From the NCBI RefSeq assembly GCF_001598915.1, contig NZ_BDAP01000001.1, positions 558,001 to 622,000 on the forward strand: a DNA stretch of 64,000 bases, read 5' to 3'. The position numbers were made by a program, and so were the translations under genes. Of the stretch, positions 1 to 12,292 are shown in pieces; position 1 is the first letter of the stretch; each line of letters starts with the position of its first letter. Below the pieces are notes generated by a model. That model was not told the origin of the DNA and searched no databases. It saw nothing but the letters and a program-made list of their open reading frames with translations. Source of the DNA: Williamsia muralis NBRC 105860 (lineage in GTDB: Bacteria > Actinomycetota > Actinomycetes > Mycobacteriales > Mycobacteriaceae).

Positions 1-1611
1 GACAACGGGGATGTCGCGTCGGGCGTACTGCCGCCAGGCCACGGCGACGCCGGCCAGCACCACCGCGAGTGTGCCGGCGGTGATCACCCAGATGGGAACG
101 GGCAGCTCGTCGTGGTGCTCACCGACCACCGGTTCGAGCCAGTGCTGCAGTGAACCACCGAATGCCAAGAACCCACCGGCAAAAACGGATCCGAGGGCCA
201 GCAGGACCATCGGTCCGGTCATCAAGGCAGGCGACTCGTGTGGGTGCGCGGTCACCCCGTGGGTGTCAGCCGGCCAGCGCTTCGTGCCGAAGAAGGTCAT
301 CAGCATCACGCGTGTCATGTAGAACGCGGTGATACCGGCACCGAGCACGGTGACGATGCCCAGGATCACGCCTTTCACACCACCTGCTGCCCAGGCTGTT
401 TCGATGATCTTGTCCTTGGAGAAGAAGCCTGCGAACGGCGGGATCCCGATGATGGCCAGATAGCCGAACCCAAAGGTGACGAAGGTGATCGGCATCAGCG
501 CACGCAAGCCGCCGAAACGGCGCATGTCGGTCTCGTCGTTCATTGCATGCATCACCGACCCGGCGCCGAGGAACAGACCGGCCTTGAAGAAGCCGTGTGT
601 GATGAGATGCATGATGGCGAAGGCATATCCGGCCGGCCCCAGTCCGGCGGCGAGCACCATGTAACCGATCTGGCTCATGGTGGAGGCGGCGAGGGCCTTC
701 TTGATGTCGTCCTTGGCGCAGCCGATGATCGCGCCGAACAAGAGCGTGACCGCGCCGACGACCACCACCGCGAGTTGCGCTCCGGGCGCCAGGTCGAAGA
801 TCGGGCCCGACCGGGTGATGAGGTAGACGCCTGCGGTCACCATGGTCGCGGCGTGGATGAGCGCGGACACCGGCGTGGGGCCCTCCATGGCATCCCCGAG
901 CCAGGATTGCAGCGGCACCTGCGCCGATTTGCCACACGCGGCGAGCAGCAACATCAGGCCTAGGAAGGTCAGTACTGTCTCACCGGCCTCGTCGGCTCCG
1001 GCGAACACCTCGGCGAAGCCCACCGACCCGAACGTCGCGAACATGATCATCATCCCGATGGCAAGACCCATGTCGCCGACGCGGTTGACCACAAAAGCCT
1101 TCTTCGCGGCTGCGGCCGCCGACGGACGCTGATGCCAGAATCCGATCAGCAGATAGGAGGCGAGTCCGACGCCCTCCCAGCCGAGGTAGAGACCGAGGTA
1201 GTTGTCGGCGAGGACCAGCAGAAGCATGGCTGCCAGAAAGAGGTTGAGGTAGGCGAAGAACCGCCGGCGATCAGGGTCATCGGCCATGTAGCTGATCGAA
1301 TAGACGTGGATGAGCGAGCCCACACCGGTGATCAGCAGGACAAAACACATCGACAACTGGTCGAGTTGCAGACCGAAGTCCACACGCAGCTCACCGACGG
1401 GCACCCACGTGAAGAGGTCCTCGTGGACGGCGCGTTCGTCGCCGCGGCGTCCGAGCATGTCGGTGAACAGCACCAACCCGTAGACGAAAGAGGCGATCGC
1501 CATGAGGGAGCCGAGCAGATGACCCCACGGGTCGGTGCGCCTGCCTGCGAGCAGCAACACGATCGACCCGACGAGCGGGAGCGCCGGCAGGATCCAGATG
1601 GTTGTGTTCAT
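1..1611 (-). CDS. nuoL: NADH-quinone oxidoreductase subunit L (3' end outside window)
   Basis: Largest proton-pumping antiporter-like membrane subunit of Complex I. The 537 codons visible cover the N-terminal and central part of a family usually about 620-640 residues long; the C-terminal part lies beyond the left edge. It starts [13 protein letters not shown] and contains the conserved features [38 protein letters not shown] (given here in two halves: [11 protein letters not shown] and [12 protein letters not shown]) and the transmembrane lysine/histidine residues around [12 protein letters not shown]. It lies 7 bases after nuoK, as last visible gene of the nuo operon; nuoM and nuoN are expected outside the window. 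Confidence 0.97.
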   Translation of the reverse strand, partial: MNTTIWILPALPLVGSIVLLLAGRRTDPWGHLLGSLMAIASFVYGLVLFTDMLGRRGDERAVHEDLFTWVPVGELRVDFGLQLDQLSMCFVLLITGVGSLIHVYSISYMADDPDRRRFFAYLNLFLAAMLLLVLADNYLGLYLGWEGVGLASYLLIGFWHQRPSAAAAAKKAFVVNRVGDMGLAIGMMIMFATFGSVGFAEVFAGADEAGETVLTFLGLMLLLAACGKSAQVPLQSWLGDAMEGPTPVSALIHAATMVTAGVYLITRSGPIFDLAPGAQLAVVVVGAVTLLFGAIIGCAKDDIKKALAASTMSQIGYMVLAAGLGPAGYAFAIMHLITHGFFKAGLFLGAGSVMHAMNDETDMRRFGGLRALMPITFVTFGFGYLAIIGIPPFAGFFSKDKIIETAWAAGGVKGVILGIVTVLGAGITAFYMTRVMLMTFFGTKRWPADTHGVTAHPHESPALMTGPMVLLALGSVFAGGFLAFGGSLQHWLEPVVGEHHDELPVPIWVITAGTLAVVLAGVAVAWRQYARRDIPVV

Positions 1612-1618
1612 CCGTGTC

Positions 1619-1918
1619 TCATAGCTTCAGCAGGTCGGCATCGTCGACCGAGGCCGAGTGGCGGGTCCGGAAAATGGTCATGATGATCGCCAGTCCGACA
1701 ACAACTTCGGTGGCCGCGACGACCATGGTGAAGAAGGCGATGACCTGACCGTCCAGGTTGCCGTGCATCCGGGCGAAGGTGACGAAGGCCAGGTTGCAGG
1801 CGTTGAGCATCAGTTCCACGCACATGAACACGACCACGGCATTGCGGCGGATCAGTACGCCGGATGCCCCGATCGTGAACAGCAGAGCCGAGACGTACAG
1901 GTAGTTCTCGGGATTCAT
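1619..1918 (-). CDS. nuoK: NADH-quinone oxidoreductase subunit K
   Basis: Small membrane subunit of Complex I (99 residues, normal for NuoK) with three transmembrane segments. Residues around [27 protein letters not shown] contain the two conserved membrane glutamate positions of the family (ELMLNA). The start ATG overlaps the nuoJ stop by four bases (ATGA), so translation is probably coupled. Confidence 0.97.
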   Translation of the reverse strand: MNPENYLYVSALLFTIGASGVLIRRNAVVVFMCVELMLNACNLAFVTFARMHGNLDGQVIAFFTMVVAATEVVVGLAIIMTIFRTRHSASVDDADLLKL

Positions 1919-2733
1919 GACCGCCGCCGCCCACCGGCGCGATCCGACTTGGCCGACCCGAGGTTGGGGCCCGCCGGATCCCGGGGCTCGAGAACATCAC
2001 TCACCGACAGATCGGAGAACGAGCCGTCGGGTAGCAAGGCCGGCATGTCGACGGCGTTGTGCCGGGCGTAGACACCGGGATTCGGCAGAGGTGTGCGGCG
2101 CCCGGCTTCGCGAAAGCGTCGGACGGAGAGCTCGCGCTGACTGTCCCGATCGCCGAGGCGTTCGCGGTGGGCCAGCACCATCGCTCCGATGGTCGCGGTG
2201 ATGAGCAACGCGCCGGTGAGCTCGAACGCCCACAGGTACCGGACGAAGATCAGCTCGGCGAGTCCTTCGACGTTGCCTCCGGTCGCGGCTCCCGGTGAAC
2301 GGTCCGACACCACCGTCGTCGAGTCGTCGACTCCGGCAAAGGCTGTGACCGTGGCACTTCCGATCCCCGCGATCAGCAGGATCCCGAATCCGAGCCCGGC
2401 GCAGATGGCACCGAGTCGTTGTCCACGTAGTGTCTCGACCAGTGAATCGGACGAATCCACCCCGACCAGCATGAGAACAAAAAGGAACAGCATCATCACC
2501 GCGCCGGTGTAGACGACGATCTGAGCCACACCCAGGAACAGCGCGCCCTGCGCGATGTAGAAGACCGCAACGATGATCATCGTCATGGCCAGGAACACCG
2601 CCGAGTACACAGCCTTGGTTGCGCACACCACACCCAGCGCGCCCAGGACGGCGACAGTGCCGAGTACCCAGAACTGGACCGCCTCGCCCGTGGACGTTCG
2701 GGTGAGTGACTCAGCTGCCCACGCTGGGTTCAT
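1915..2733 (-). CDS. nuoJ: NADH-quinone oxidoreductase subunit J
   Basis: Membrane subunit of Complex I with five hydrophobic segments; the pattern [30 protein letters not shown] is the NuoJ signature region. The start [12 protein letters not shown] is chosen because its ATG overlaps the nuoI stop (ATGA); the frame is open much further upstream, inside nuoI, but that is a shadow. At 272 residues it is longer than the enterobacterial protein (about 185) because of a hydrophilic C-terminal tail of roughly 80 residues rich in Arg, Pro and Asp, as is common in actinobacteria. Confidence 0.95.
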   Translation of the reverse strand: MNPAWAAESLTRTSTGEAVQFWVLGTVAVLGALGVVCATKAVYSAVFLAMTMIIVAVFYIAQGALFLGVAQIVVYTGAVMMLFLFVLMLVGVDSSDSLVETLRGQRLGAICAGLGFGILLIAGIGSATVTAFAGVDDSTTVVSDRSPGAATGGNVEGLAELIFVRYLWAFELTGALLITATIGAMVLAHRERLGDRDSQRELSVRRFREAGRRTPLPNPGVYARHNAVDMPALLPDGSFSDLSVSDVLEPRDPAGPNLGSAKSDRAGGRRRS

Positions 2734-3254
2734 TGCGGCACTTCGTTTGTGGCGATCACCGAGCCGCGGTAGTAGTCCTCGTCGGTGCTGCCCGGTTGCA
2801 TCGGGTGGGGCGGTGACTCCATGCCCGGTTCGAGCGGGGCGAGGAGTTTGTCCTTGCCATAGATGAGGTCGGCCCGGTTGTCGTCGGCCATCTCGTACTC
2901 GTTTGTCATGGTGAGGGCCCGGGTGGGGCAGGCTTCGATGCACAGCCCGCATCCGATGCAGCGTAGGTAGTTGATCTGATAGACGCTCCCGTACCGCTCA
3001 CCGGGTGAGAAGCGTTCCTCTTCGGTGTTGTCCGCACCCTCGACGTAGATCGCGTCGGCCGGGCACGCCCAGGCGCACAGCTCGCAGCCTATGCACTTCT
3101 CGAGTCCGTCGGCGTAGCGGTTGAGCTGGTGTCGCCCGTGATAGCGCGCCGCCGTCGGAGCCTTCTCCTCCGGATACAACTCGGTGTTGTTCTTCTTGAA
3201 CATCGACGAGAACGTGACCCCGAAACCGGCAAGTGGTTCAAGCGGATTACGCAT
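2730..3254 (-). CDS. nuoI: NADH-quinone oxidoreductase subunit I (two [4Fe-4S] clusters)
   Basis: Peripheral-arm ferredoxin-like subunit carrying clusters N6a and N6b. Two classical motifs are visible, [12 protein letters not shown] and [12 protein letters not shown], with the start [15 protein letters not shown] matching the amphipathic N-terminal helix that sits on the membrane. 174 residues, normal length. Its start overlaps the 3' end of nuoH by 8 bases and its stop overlaps the start of nuoJ. Confidence 0.97.
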   Translation of the reverse strand: MRNPLEPLAGFGVTFSSMFKKNNTELYPEEKAPTAARYHGRHQLNRYADGLEKCIGCELCAWACPADAIYVEGADNTEEERFSPGERYGSVYQINYLRCIGCGLCIEACPTRALTMTNEYEMADDNRADLIYGKDKLLAPLEPGMESPPHPMQPGSTDEDYYRGSVIATNEVPQ

Positions 3255-4590
3255 CGCTGCTCTCCTTCATCGGAACGGGTTGCGAGGCCGGTGTCGGCTC
3301 CGAACGTGTTGTGGCCGGTAGCGCCGATCCGGTTTGTCCCCGCGATGTCTGGCCGGGCCGGCTCTGCCCGGTCAGTGGCGGCACCGGGAATCCTCCGGCC
3401 ATGGGATCGAACGGTGCGGAAAGGTCGGGGCCTGCGTTCGCCTCACCGGCTCGACGTCGCTTGGAACGACTCATCGCCCAGAACACAGCCAGCAAGGCGA
3501 TCGCGAAGACCACACCGGCGATGACGTCGACCACTGAACCGATGTCGTGGCCCTCCACCCGCAGAGCACGGATGGTTGCGACGACCATGACCCATCCCAG
3601 TGACACCGGGATGAGGATCTTCCACCCCAGCGTCATGAACTGGTCGTAGCGCAGCCGTGGCAGCGTGGCCCGCAACCAGATGAAGAAGAAGAGGAAACCC
3701 CAGACCTTGGCGACAAACCAGATCAGTGGGACCCAGCCGGAGTTGGCGCCATCCCAGATCGAAAGGGGCCACGGCGCATGCCATCCGCCGAGAAACATCG
3801 TCGCGGCGAGGGCCGATACCGTGGCCATGTTGATGTACTCCGCCAGCATGAACATCGCGAACCGCAGCGATGAGTACTCGGTGTGGAAGCCGCCGACCAG
3901 TTCGCCTTCTGCCTCGGGGAGGTCGAAGGGCGCCCGGTTGGTCTCGCCGACCATCGAGAACACATAGACGACAAACGAGGGGAGGAGGAGAAAGACGTAC
4001 CAGGTGTCGAGTTGACCGTCGACTATCCCCGACGTGGACATGGTGCCGGCATGGAGGAAGACCGCCGCGAACGTCAAACCCATTGCGATCTCGTACGAGA
4101 TGACCTGCGCCGTCGAACGCAACCCACCGAGTAGTGGATACGTTGAGCCGGAGGCCCATCCGGCGAGAACGATGCCGTACACGCCTACCGAGGTGACGGC
4201 GAGGATGTACAGCACGGCCACCGGAAGATCGGTCATTTGAAGTGGTGTTCGGTGACCGAACACCGAGACCACCGGTCCGAACGGGATCACGGCAAACGCC
4301 ATGATGGCCGGGATGACGGCGATGATCGGCGCGAGCAGATAGATCGGCTTGTCGATCCCGCGGGGAATGATGCCCTCTTTGAGGGCGAGCTTCACACCGT
4401 CGGCCAGGCTCTGCAGCAATCCCATGGGCCCGACACGGTTGGGTCCGACGCGGGTTTGCATCCACGCCATCACCTTTCGTTCGGCGAGAATGGCGACCAG
4501 TGTGGTCAGCAGTAGGAAGACGAAGACGATCAACGCCTTGGCGAGGATGAGCCACCAGGGGTCGTGGCCGAACTCGGACAGGTCGTTCAT
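3247..4590 (-). CDS. nuoH: NADH-quinone oxidoreductase subunit H
   Basis: Membrane subunit that forms part of the quinone-binding chamber of Complex I. Conserved stretches include [22 protein letters not shown] (positions about 46-67) and [26 protein letters not shown] (about 215-240), which line the quinone channel. At 447 residues it is about 100 longer than the E. coli protein; the extra sequence is a Pro/Ser/Thr-rich, charged C-terminal tail after the last transmembrane helix. Start ATG overlaps the nuoG stop by four bases. Confidence 0.97.
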   Translation of the reverse strand: MNDLSEFGHDPWWLILAKALIVFVFLLLTTLVAILAERKVMAWMQTRVGPNRVGPMGLLQSLADGVKLALKEGIIPRGIDKPIYLLAPIIAVIPAIMAFAVIPFGPVVSVFGHRTPLQMTDLPVAVLYILAVTSVGVYGIVLAGWASGSTYPLLGGLRSTAQVISYEIAMGLTFAAVFLHAGTMSTSGIVDGQLDTWYVFLLLPSFVVYVFSMVGETNRAPFDLPEAEGELVGGFHTEYSSLRFAMFMLAEYINMATVSALAATMFLGGWHAPWPLSIWDGANSGWVPLIWFVAKVWGFLFFFIWLRATLPRLRYDQFMTLGWKILIPVSLGWVMVVATIRALRVEGHDIGSVVDVIAGVVFAIALLAVFWAMSRSKRRRAGEANAGPDLSAPFDPMAGGFPVPPLTGQSRPGQTSRGQTGSALPATTRSEPTPASQPVPMKESSDA

Positions 4591-6998
4591 GGCCGCACCC
4601 CCCCGTCCGCACGGTGGACCTTCACGATGCTGCCGATCGCCGGCCCGAGTTCGGCGTAGACCTGACTGCCCGGTGAGTTCAGCGGCAGCCAGACCACCCG
4701 ATCGGGCATGTCGACCATGTCCACCGGGAGAGTGATGGCCCCGCGGTCCGTGCTGACCGTGACGAGATCGTCTGCGGCGAGGCCGTTTTCGACGGCGGTG
4801 ACCGCCGACATGCGTGCCACCGGTCGCCGAGCCGTACCCGCGAGGTGGGGCTCACCGTCTTGCAGACGACCGGAGTCGAGCAACAAGCGCCAGCCGGTCA
4901 GGATGGCCTCGCCACGCCGAGCTGTGGGCAGTTCTGCCGCAGAGGCGTCGGGCGCCGGGGCGCCGGCACCCGACCAGGCTCCGAGACCGGCCAACTCAGC
5001 TCGGGCTCTGCCAGGGTCGGGGAGCCCGAGATCCATACCCATCTGCCGCGCAATTGCATCGAGGACGCGGAGATCGGGCATCGAGTCGGTGGCGGGCAGT
5101 GCGGTTGCGAACGATCTGGGGCGTCCCTCCCAGTCCACGAAGGTGCCGCTCTTCTCGACCACCGGTGCCACCGGGAACACCACGTCGGCGCGATCGGTGA
5201 CGTCGCTGGTCCGCACTTCCAGACTCACGACGAAAGGTGCGGTGTCCAGTGCGGAGCGTGCGGCGTCAGGGTCGGGAAGGTCGTCGAGTTCGACGCCGCC
5301 CACGAGCAGCGCCCCCAGTGACCCGGCACCCGCCGCCGCCAGGATCTGTCCGGTGTCCAAGCCGGGTTCCTCCGGCAGATCGGGCCCCCACACGGTGGCG
5401 AGCTCTGCGCGTGCCTCGGGGTCGGCCACGGGCCGCCCACCCGGCAGAAGACCGGGCAGCGCACCGACTTCCAGTGCGCCACGGTCACCGGCTCTGCGGG
5501 GGATCCACGCGAGTCTGGCGCCGGTCGCGCGGGATAGAGCGGCCGCCGCCGACAGTGCGCCGCGCACCGACGCGAGGCGTTCGCCGACCACGATGATGGA
5601 GCCGGGCCGGGCGAGGGGAGCCGAGTCGGTGAGCGCGGTGAGTGCGCCGGGTTCATCGCCCGGTACCACTGGGATCACCCGGGCCGACAGCTTCTCCAGG
5701 CCACGGCTGCGATAGGGCGCGATGGCCAGCACCACCATTCCCTTCGTGCGTACCGCTTTGCGCAGTCGGAGGAACACGATCGGCGATTCCTCTTCGGGTT
5801 CGAGGCCGGCGAGTAGTACCGAGGGCGCGTTCTCGAGGTCGGTGTAGGTGACGTCCAGGAGACGTCCGGCCACATGCGCCGCCAGGAACTGTGCCTCCTC
5901 GACCGAATGGTCGCGGCTACGGAAATCGATGTTGTTGGTGTGCAGCCCTGTTCGAGCGAACTTGGCGTAGGCATACGCGTCCTCGACCGTTGCGCGTCCA
6001 CCGACGAGAACCCCGGCCCGACCGCGGGCCGCGCGCAGTCCGCGTGCGGCGATGTCCAGCGCATGTGACCAGGATGCCGGCACCAACTCTCCGTCCGCGT
6101 CGCGGATGAGGGGTGTGGTGATGCGGTCGCGAGCAGTGGCATAGGTGAATGCCCACCGGCCTTTGTCGCAGTTCCACTCTTCGTTCACCTCTGGGTCGTC
6201 CCCGGCCAGTCGGCGCATCACCTTGCCCCGCCGATGATCGGTGCGCTGTGCGCATCCGCTTGCGCAGTGCTCACAGACGCTGGGGCTGGAAACGAGGTCG
6301 AACGGTCGGGCACGAAAGCGATACGCCGCACCCGTCAATGCCCCCACCGGACAGATCTGCACGGTGTTACCCGAGAAATAGGACTCGAATGGTTCGTCTG
6401 CCGCGATCCCCACCTGCTGCTGGGCTCCTCGTTCGAGGAGATCGATGAACGGGTCGCCGGCGACTTGTTCGGAAAACCGGGTGCATCGTGCGCACAGTAC
6501 GCACCGCTCGCGGTCGAGCAACACCTCGCTCGACAGTGGAATCGGTTTGGGGAAGGTACGTTTGACCCCTTCGAAGCGAGACTCTGCCCGCCCGGTGGAC
6601 ATCGCCTGGTTCTGTAGCGGGCACTCACCGCCCTTGTCGCACACCGGGCAGTCCAGCGGGTGGTTGATCAAGAGCAGTTCCATCACCCCACGCTGGGCCT
6701 TCTCCGCAATCGGCGAGGTGATCTGGGTGCGCACCACCATGCCCTCGGTTGCCGTGGTGGTGCAGGAGGCGAGGGGTTTGCGTTGACCCTCCACCTCCAC
6801 CAGGCATTGCCTGCATGCCCCGACGGGTTCGAGCAGGGGATGGTCGCAGAACCTCGGGATCTGTATGCCGATCAGTTCAGCGGCGCGAATCACCAGGGTG
6901 CCCTTGGGCACACTGAGCTCGACGCCATCGATGGTGATCGTCACGAGATCGAGGGCCGCCGAGCCCCCCGACGCCGGGCTGTTGTCGACGGCCGTCAT
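4587..6998 (-). CDS. nuoG: NADH-quinone oxidoreductase subunit G (Fe-S, molybdopterin-like fold)
   Basis: Large iron-sulfur subunit of the electron-input arm, 803 residues. The N-terminal [2Fe-2S] domain has [10 protein letters not shown]...CRQCLVEV; then the HxxxC-type region [14 protein letters not shown], the [4Fe-4S] motif [10 protein letters not shown], and the extra N7 cluster motif CEHCASGC with a later Cys in WNCDKGRW. The C-terminal part is the degenerate molybdopterin-oxidoreductase fold, Ala/Gly rich and poorly conserved. ATGA overlaps occur with nuoF upstream and nuoH downstream. Confidence 0.96.
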   Translation of the reverse strand: MTAVDNSPASGGSAALDLVTITIDGVELSVPKGTLVIRAAELIGIQIPRFCDHPLLEPVGACRQCLVEVEGQRKPLASCTTTATEGMVVRTQITSPIAEKAQRGVMELLLINHPLDCPVCDKGGECPLQNQAMSTGRAESRFEGVKRTFPKPIPLSSEVLLDRERCVLCARCTRFSEQVAGDPFIDLLERGAQQQVGIAADEPFESYFSGNTVQICPVGALTGAAYRFRARPFDLVSSPSVCEHCASGCAQRTDHRRGKVMRRLAGDDPEVNEEWNCDKGRWAFTYATARDRITTPLIRDADGELVPASWSHALDIAARGLRAARGRAGVLVGGRATVEDAYAYAKFARTGLHTNNIDFRSRDHSVEEAQFLAAHVAGRLLDVTYTDLENAPSVLLAGLEPEEESPIVFLRLRKAVRTKGMVVLAIAPYRSRGLEKLSARVIPVVPGDEPGALTALTDSAPLARPGSIIVVGERLASVRGALSAAAALSRATGARLAWIPRRAGDRGALEVGALPGLLPGGRPVADPEARAELATVWGPDLPEEPGLDTGQILAAAGAGSLGALLVGGVELDDLPDPDAARSALDTAPFVVSLEVRTSDVTDRADVVFPVAPVVEKSGTFVDWEGRPRSFATALPATDSMPDLRVLDAIARQMGMDLGLPDPGRARAELAGLGAWSGAGAPAPDASAAELPTARRGEAILTGWRLLLDSGRLQDGEPHLAGTARRPVARMSAVTAVENGLAADDLVTVSTDRGAITLPVDMVDMPDRVVWLPLNSPGSQVYAELGPAIGSIVKVHRADGGVRP

Positions 6999-8314
6999 CG
7001 CGCACCTGCGTTCATGGGAGCACCTGCTGACGCGAACAGTGTTGCTCGCGCCGGATCGAACGGGCAGCCGCCGTGCTCGGCATGGGCCACGTATTCGTCA
7101 CGGAAATACTTGAGAGACGACATGATCGGGCTGGCTGCACCGTCACCGAGAGCGCAGAACGACTTGCCGAGAATGCTGTCGGAGATGTCGAGGAGCTTGT
7201 CGAGGTCGGCTTCGGAACCGCTGCCGTTCTCGAGATCTCGGAGGATCTGCACCAGCCAATAGGTGCCCTCGCGGCAGGGAGTGCACTTTCCACACGACTC
7301 GTGGGCATAGAACTCGGTCCACCGCAGAACTGCGCGGACGATGCAGGTGGTCTCGTCGAAGATCTGTAAGGCCTTGGTGCCCAGCATCGATCCGGCTGCG
7401 CTGACGCCTTCGTAGTCCAGGGCGACGTCGAGGTGCTCATCGGTGAAGATCGGGGTGGACGAGCCACCGGGGGTCCAGAACTTGAGTTGGTGCCCGGCGC
7501 GAACACCGCCTGCGTAGTCGAGCAGCTCGCGCAGCGTGATGCCCAACGGTGCCTCGTACTGTCCCGGATGTGTCACATGGCCGGACAACGAGTACAGGGT
7601 GAACCCCGGCGACTTCTCACTTCCCATCGATCGGAACCATTCGTTGCCGTACTGGATGATCGGCGGCACGCTGGCGATGGACTCGACATTGTTGACCACG
7701 GTGGGGCTGGCGTAGAGGCCGGCGACGGCGGGGAAGGGAGGACGCAGACGCGGTTGTCCGCGGCGCCCTTCCAGCGAATCGAGCAGCGCGGTCTCCTCAC
7801 CACAGATGTAGGCGCCGGCACCGGCGTGCACCACCACGTCGAGATGGAAACCACTGCCGAGGATGTTGTCGCCGAGGTATCCGGCGGCGTATGCCTCGGC
7901 GACGGCGTTGTGCAATCGGCGTAGCACCGGGACCACCTCGCCGCGCACGTAGATGAAAGCGTGTGCCGCGCGAATGGCATACGCGGCGATGATGATCCCC
8001 TCGATCAGCACGTGTGGGGTGGCGAGGAGGAGCGGCATGTCCTTGCAGGTACCCGGTTCGGATTCGTCGGCGTTGACCACGAGGTAGTGGGGCTTGCCGT
8101 CGCCCTGGGGAATGAACGACCACTTCATCCCGGTGGGGAATCCGGCCCCTCCCCGTCCTCGCAGGCCCGACTCCTTGATCGTGGCGATGACCGTGTCGGG
8201 CTCCATCGCCAGCGCCTTCGACAGTGCCTGGTAGCCCTCGTGTTCGCGGTAGGTGTCGAGCGTCCAGGACTCGGGCTCGTCCCAGTAACGGCTCAGGACC
8301 GGTGCCAGTGGCAT
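6995..8314 (-). CDS. nuoF: NADH-quinone oxidoreductase subunit F (NADH/FMN-binding)
   Basis: Subunit that oxidises NADH and passes electrons through FMN to cluster N3. FMN/NADH-binding glycine-rich motif [15 protein letters not shown] and the cluster motif [12 protein letters not shown] with a later Cys in [11 protein letters not shown] are visible. The start [14 protein letters not shown] is chosen because AGGAGG lies 8 bases upstream, inside nuoE; the frame stays open upstream but without homology. 439 residues, normal length. Separated from the nuoE stop by one base. Confidence 0.97.
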   Translation of the reverse strand: MPLAPVLSRYWDEPESWTLDTYREHEGYQALSKALAMEPDTVIATIKESGLRGRGGAGFPTGMKWSFIPQGDGKPHYLVVNADESEPGTCKDMPLLLATPHVLIEGIIIAAYAIRAAHAFIYVRGEVVPVLRRLHNAVAEAYAAGYLGDNILGSGFHLDVVVHAGAGAYICGEETALLDSLEGRRGQPRLRPPFPAVAGLYASPTVVNNVESIASVPPIIQYGNEWFRSMGSEKSPGFTLYSLSGHVTHPGQYEAPLGITLRELLDYAGGVRAGHQLKFWTPGGSSTPIFTDEHLDVALDYEGVSAAGSMLGTKALQIFDETTCIVRAVLRWTEFYAHESCGKCTPCREGTYWLVQILRDLENGSGSEADLDKLLDISDSILGKSFCALGDGAASPIMSSLKYFRDEYVAHAEHGGCPFDPARATLFASAGAPMNAGAR

Positions 8315-8315
8315 C

Positions 8316-9185
8316 TCACACCTCCTTGCTGTCCGTGGTCGCAGTGTGATCGTGCGGCTGCGCATCCGGCGCCGGTGCCGGCTTGTCTGCGGCCGTCCGG
8401 GATGCTTCGGCTTCATCTGCCTCACCCGAACGGCCCGCGTAGGGGGAGGCATTGTTCGGAAGGTCTGGGCGATCGGTGGCGGGGGCCTGCATACCCCGGT
8501 CCCGGGCGATGAGGAGGCCGGCCAGGCTGGGATCACCGGCACTCCCGGCAGCGTCCGAGCTACCAGGCCGGGAATCAGGGAAACCTGCCAGGATGCGGGC
8601 TGTTTCGCGAAAGGTGCACAGCGGCGCACCCCGTGTCGGGGTGACCTGTTCGCCTGAACGCAGTGCGTCCACGAGCTCGCGGCCCGACTCCGGCGTCTGA
8701 TTGTCGAAGAACTCCCAGTTCACCATCACCACGGGTGCGAAGTCGCACGCCGCATTGCACTCGAGATGTTCGAGCGTGATCGACCCGTCCGCGGTGGTCC
8801 CTCCCGGGGCCACCCCGAGGTGGTCGATGAGGTCGGCAAGGATCTCATCACCGCCCATGACCGCGCACAAGGTGTTGGTGCAGACCCCGACCAGGAAATC
8901 CCCGGTCGGCCGCCGCCGGTACATCGAGTAGAACGTGGACACGGCGGTCACCTCCGCCGGCGTCAGCTCGAGAAGCCCTCCGCAGAAGGCGATCCCGGCC
9001 GGCGTGATGTACCCGTCCTCGCTCTGGACCAGGTGCAGCAGCGGCAGCAGTGCGGACCGCGCATCGGGATATCGGGCGATGATCTCGCGGGCGTCCGGCT
9101 CGAGCCGGGCCACCACATCGGCGGGATAGCGCCGCTCCGGTGGCACCGGATCACCGAAGGTGAGGAAGACGGGCTCAGCAGTCAT
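8316..9185 (-). CDS. nuoE: NADH-quinone oxidoreductase subunit E ([2Fe-2S])
   Basis: Thioredoxin-like [2Fe-2S] subunit (cluster N1a). Ligands are visible as CTNTLC and CNAAC. The start [17 protein letters not shown] overlaps the nuoD stop (ATGA). The protein has 289 residues, against about 160-250 in the family: the last 90 or so residues form a low-complexity Ala/Asp/Pro tail with no recognisable fold, probably disordered. Confidence 0.95.
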   Translation of the reverse strand: MTAEPVFLTFGDPVPPERRYPADVVARLEPDAREIIARYPDARSALLPLLHLVQSEDGYITPAGIAFCGGLLELTPAEVTAVSTFYSMYRRRPTGDFLVGVCTNTLCAVMGGDEILADLIDHLGVAPGGTTADGSITLEHLECNAACDFAPVVMVNWEFFDNQTPESGRELVDALRSGEQVTPTRGAPLCTFRETARILAGFPDSRPGSSDAAGSAGDPSLAGLLIARDRGMQAPATDRPDLPNNASPYAGRSGEADEAEASRTAADKPAPAPDAQPHDHTATTDSKEV

Positions 9186-10489
9186 CGGTCCACTCCGCCC
9201 ATCACAGGGTCGATGCTCGCGACCGCAGCGATCACGTCCGAGATCATCCCGCCCTCGCACATGGCAGCCACCGCTTGCAGATTGGTGAAGGAGGGGTCGC
9301 GGAAGTGGACCCGGTGCGGTCGGGTCCCGCCGTCACTGACCATGTGCACACCCAGCTCACCCCGCGGCGATTCGACCGACACGTACACCTGGCCCGGCGG
9401 CACCCTCATGCCCTCCGTGACCAGTTTGAAGTGGTGGATGAGCCCCTCCATCGACGAGCCCATGATCTCGGAGATGTGTTCGCGTGAATTGCCCAACCCG
9501 TCGCTGCCCACAACAAGATCGGCAGGCCATGCGATCTTCTTGTCCTCCACCATGATCGGGCCGGGGCGCAATCGGTCGAGGCATTGCTCGACGATCTTCA
9601 GGGACTCCTTCATCTCCTTGACACGAATCAGGTAGCGACCGTAGGAATCGCACGCCACATCGGTGATCACGTCGAACTCATAGTTCTCGTAACCGCAGTA
9701 CGGCGCAGACCGTCGGAGGTCGTGCGCCAGACCGGTCGCGCGGAGAATCGGGCCGGTGACCCCCAATGCCATACAGCCGGTGAGGTCCAGGTAGCCGATC
9801 CCCTGAGTGCGTGCCTTCCAGATGTAGTTCTCGCTCAACAGGTCTTCCATGTCCCGTAGTCGCCCGGGGAGCACCTCGAGAACTTCGCCGATCTTCTCCA
9901 CCGCCCCGTCGGGCAGATCTTGAGCCAGACCACCCGGCCGGATGAAGGCGTGATTCATCCGCAATCCGGTGATCATCTCGAAGATGTCGAGGATCAGTTC
10001 GCGCTCGCGAAAGCCGAACAGCATGGCGGTCACCGCGCCGAGTTCCATGCCGCCGGTCGCCAGCGCGACCAGATGCGAGGAGATGCGATTCAACTCCATC
10101 AGCAACACCCGGATCACGTTCACCCGTTCCGGTATCTGATCGGTGATGTCGAGGAGCTTCTCCACGCCCAGGCAGTAGGCGGTTTCGTTGAAGAACGGCG
10201 ACAGGTAGTCCATCCGGGTCACGAACGTGACACCTTGCGTCCAGTTGCGGAACTCGAGATTCTTCTCGATACCGGTGTGGAGGTAGCCGATTCCGCAGCG
10301 GGCCTCGGTGACCGTTTCTCCTTCGAGGACCAGGATCAACCGCAGCACACCGTGAGTCGAGGGATGCTGCGGCCCCATGTTCACCACGATGCGTTCCTCG
10401 CCGGACTCAGCGGCCGAACTCACGATGTGGTCCCAGTCCTGGCCTGTGGCAGTGAACAGGTTGCTGCCCGTGTCGATGTTGTCGCTCAT
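9182..10489 (-). CDS. nuoD: NADH-quinone oxidoreductase subunit D
   Basis: 49-kDa type subunit that forms the quinone-binding site with NuoB and NuoH. Conserved stretches include [22 protein letters not shown] (around residue 36) and [18 protein letters not shown], with [15 protein letters not shown] near the C-terminus. 435 residues, normal length. The start codon overlaps the nuoC stop by one base (TGATG) and the stop overlaps the nuoE start. Confidence 0.97.
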   Translation of the reverse strand: MSDNIDTGSNLFTATGQDWDHIVSSAAESGEERIVVNMGPQHPSTHGVLRLILVLEGETVTEARCGIGYLHTGIEKNLEFRNWTQGVTFVTRMDYLSPFFNETAYCLGVEKLLDITDQIPERVNVIRVLLMELNRISSHLVALATGGMELGAVTAMLFGFRERELILDIFEMITGLRMNHAFIRPGGLAQDLPDGAVEKIGEVLEVLPGRLRDMEDLLSENYIWKARTQGIGYLDLTGCMALGVTGPILRATGLAHDLRRSAPYCGYENYEFDVITDVACDSYGRYLIRVKEMKESLKIVEQCLDRLRPGPIMVEDKKIAWPADLVVGSDGLGNSREHISEIMGSSMEGLIHHFKLVTEGMRVPPGQVYVSVESPRGELGVHMVSDGGTRPHRVHFRDPSFTNLQAVAAMCEGGMISDVIAAVASIDPVMGGVDR

Positions 10490-11196
10490 CAGTTGTACGA
10501 CCTCCGCTGATCAGGCGGCGGTATACGCGCGCCCTTGAACTCCACAGGGATTCCGCCGAGGGGGTAGTCCTTGCGCTGTGGATGTCCCGCCCAGTCGTCC
10601 GGCATCTCGATCCGCGTCAGTGACGGATGGCCGTCGAAGACGATGCCGAAGAAGTCGTAGGTCTCGCGTTCATGCCAGTCGGTGGTGGGGTAGATCGCGT
10701 GCAGCGACGGGATGTGGGGGTCGGCGTCGGGAACGGCGACCTCGAGCCGGACTCGCCGGTTATGGGTGATCGACATGAGCGGGTAGACCGCATGGAGTTC
10801 GCGGCCGGTCTCGTCGGGGTAGTGCACTCCGCTGACACCCAGGCACAGCTCGAAGCGCAACTTCGGGTCGTCGCGCAGTGTCTGTGCGATCACCGGCAGA
10901 TGCGCGGGAAAGACATGCAGGGTGAGTTCCTCGCGGTAGACCACGATCTTCTCGAGGGCGTCGAAGATCTCGACAGGTGCGTCGGCCTTCTCCAGCGCCT
11001 GCCCGAGGGTGTCCACCACTTCGTCGAAGTAGCCACCGTACGGACGAGGAGTGCTGCCCGGCAGGGTGATCGGCCGGATGAGGCGACCGTAACCAGACGT
11101 GTCGCCGCTGCCTCGTACGCCGAACAGCCCCCGACGGACACCGATGACCTCGCCGGGAGCGTCGTCGCGGGTGGGCCCGTCATCGGGCGGCGTCAT
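10489..11196 (-). CDS. nuoC: NADH-quinone oxidoreductase subunit C
   Basis: 30-kDa type subunit of the peripheral arm. The signature [20 protein letters not shown] is followed by [26 protein letters not shown], both near the C-terminus, as expected. 235 residues. An Arg/Gly-rich N-terminal stretch of about 40 residues before the conserved domain is typical of actinobacterial NuoC. Overlaps nuoB upstream (ATGA). Confidence 0.96.
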   Translation of the reverse strand: MTPPDDGPTRDDAPGEVIGVRRGLFGVRGSGDTSGYGRLIRPITLPGSTPRPYGGYFDEVVDTLGQALEKADAPVEIFDALEKIVVYREELTLHVFPAHLPVIAQTLRDDPKLRFELCLGVSGVHYPDETGRELHAVYPLMSITHNRRVRLEVAVPDADPHIPSLHAIYPTTDWHERETYDFFGIVFDGHPSLTRIEMPDDWAGHPQRKDYPLGGIPVEFKGARIPPPDQRRSYN

Positions 11197-11747
11197 CGGA
11201 GCAACCCCTTCATCTCGATGGTGGGGGTGGCGGTGAGTGCTGCGGCCTCAGCGGCTTTGACGGCCTCCACCCGGTCGACCCCGAGCGGCATGTCCTGAAT
11301 CTTCTCGTGCAGCTTGAGAATGGCGTGCAACAGCATCTCGGGCCGCGGCGGACAGCCGGGCAGGTAGATGTCGACCGGAACGACGTGGTCGACGCCCTGC
11401 ACGATCGCGTAATTGTTGAACATGCCGCCCGATGAGGCGCAGACACCCATGGCCAGAACCCATTTGGGTTCAGCCATCTGGTCGTAGATCTGCCGGAGCA
11501 CCGGTGCCATCTTCTGGCTGACCCGGCCGGCGACGATCATCAGGTCAGCCTGCCTCGGCGACGCCCGGAACGCTTCCATGCCGAACCTGGCGATGTCGAA
11601 GCGCCCGCCGCTGGTGGCCATCATCTCGATTGCGCAGCAGGCCAATCCGAAGGTGGCGGGCCACAGGGAACCCTTGCGCATGTATCCGGCGAGACCTTCG
11701 ACGGTGCTCAGCAGGAACCCGCTCGGCAGCTTCTCTTCGAGTCCCAT
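11193..11747 (-). CDS. nuoB: NADH-quinone oxidoreductase subunit B (cluster N2)
   Basis: Carries cluster N2, the last Fe-S centre before quinone. The tandem cysteines are seen in [14 protein letters not shown] (about residues 35-48), with the other ligands in GVCASSGG and [10 protein letters not shown]. 184 residues, normal. A ribosome-binding site of the GAGAG type lies within the 37 bases separating it from nuoA. Confidence 0.97.
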   Translation of the reverse strand: MGLEEKLPSGFLLSTVEGLAGYMRKGSLWPATFGLACCAIEMMATSGGRFDIARFGMEAFRASPRQADLMIVAGRVSQKMAPVLRQIYDQMAEPKWVLAMGVCASSGGMFNNYAIVQGVDHVVPVDIYLPGCPPRPEMLLHAILKLHEKIQDMPLGVDRVEAVKAAEAAALTATPTIEMKGLLR

Positions 11748-11784
11748 GGTGGTTACTCTCTTTTCGAATGTGTCTAGCAGACAA

Positions 11785-12177
11785 TCAATCCCAGCTCAGG
11801 CCGCCCCGCCTCCATTCGTACGCGTAGGCAACCGAGACGTTGAAGATGAACAGCGCCATGGCAATCAAGCCGAACAAGCCGAGCGAGTCGAAGTAGATCG
11901 CCCACGGGTACAGGAAGACGATCTCGATGTCGAAGATGATGAAGAGCATGGCTGTGAGGTAGTACTTGACGGGTATCCGCTGGCCGGCAGATAGCCCGGC
12001 ACTCCCAGAGTCTTTGCCTCGCAGGGGGTTCGGAATGGGTTCTATCCCGCATTCATACGCTTCGAGTTTGGCGCGGTTGTAGCGGCGGGGCCCCACCGCA
12101 GAGGCGAGCATTGCCGAAAAGACCGCGAAGGCGGCGGCGATGGCACCGAGAACGAGGATCGGCACGTAGAGATTCAT
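11785..12177 (-). CDS. nuoA: NADH-quinone oxidoreductase subunit A
   Basis: Small membrane subunit, 130 residues, three transmembrane helices. The conserved [18 protein letters not shown] loop (quinone-site loop containing the critical Cys) and [19 protein letters not shown] (in two parts) identify it. The start [11 protein letters not shown] is supported by AAAGGAGG eight bases upstream; the frame extends further upstream without support. First gene of the nuo operon. Confidence 0.96.
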   Translation of the reverse strand: MNLYVPILVLGAIAAAFAVFSAMLASAVGPRRYNRAKLEAYECGIEPIPNPLRGKDSGSAGLSAGQRIPVKYYLTAMLFIIFDIEIVFLYPWAIYFDSLGLFGLIAMALFIFNVSVAYAYEWRRGGLSWD

Positions 12178-12276
12178 GGCACCGAATCCTCCTTTCCCGC
12201 GAGTGGCGGTGGAGCGGCGGTCATCGACCGGGCGGATGAGCACGCTGTCCGAGGGTGCGACCGCACATGGGCTGTG

Positions 12277-12292
12277 TGTGATCTGAGACACA
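12277..12292. promoter_or_regulatory. CRP/GlxR-like half-palindrome upstream of nuoA
   Basis: TGTGATCTGAGACACA lies about 100 bases before the nuoA start. Read on the minus strand it is TGTGTCTCAGATCACA, one base from the TGTGA-N6-TCACA consensus of CRP/GlxR-type cAMP-responsive regulators in this order. It is the only clear symmetrical element in the 224-base gap between the receiver gene and nuoA (12178-12401). Whether it is occupied is inference. Confidence 0.4.
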
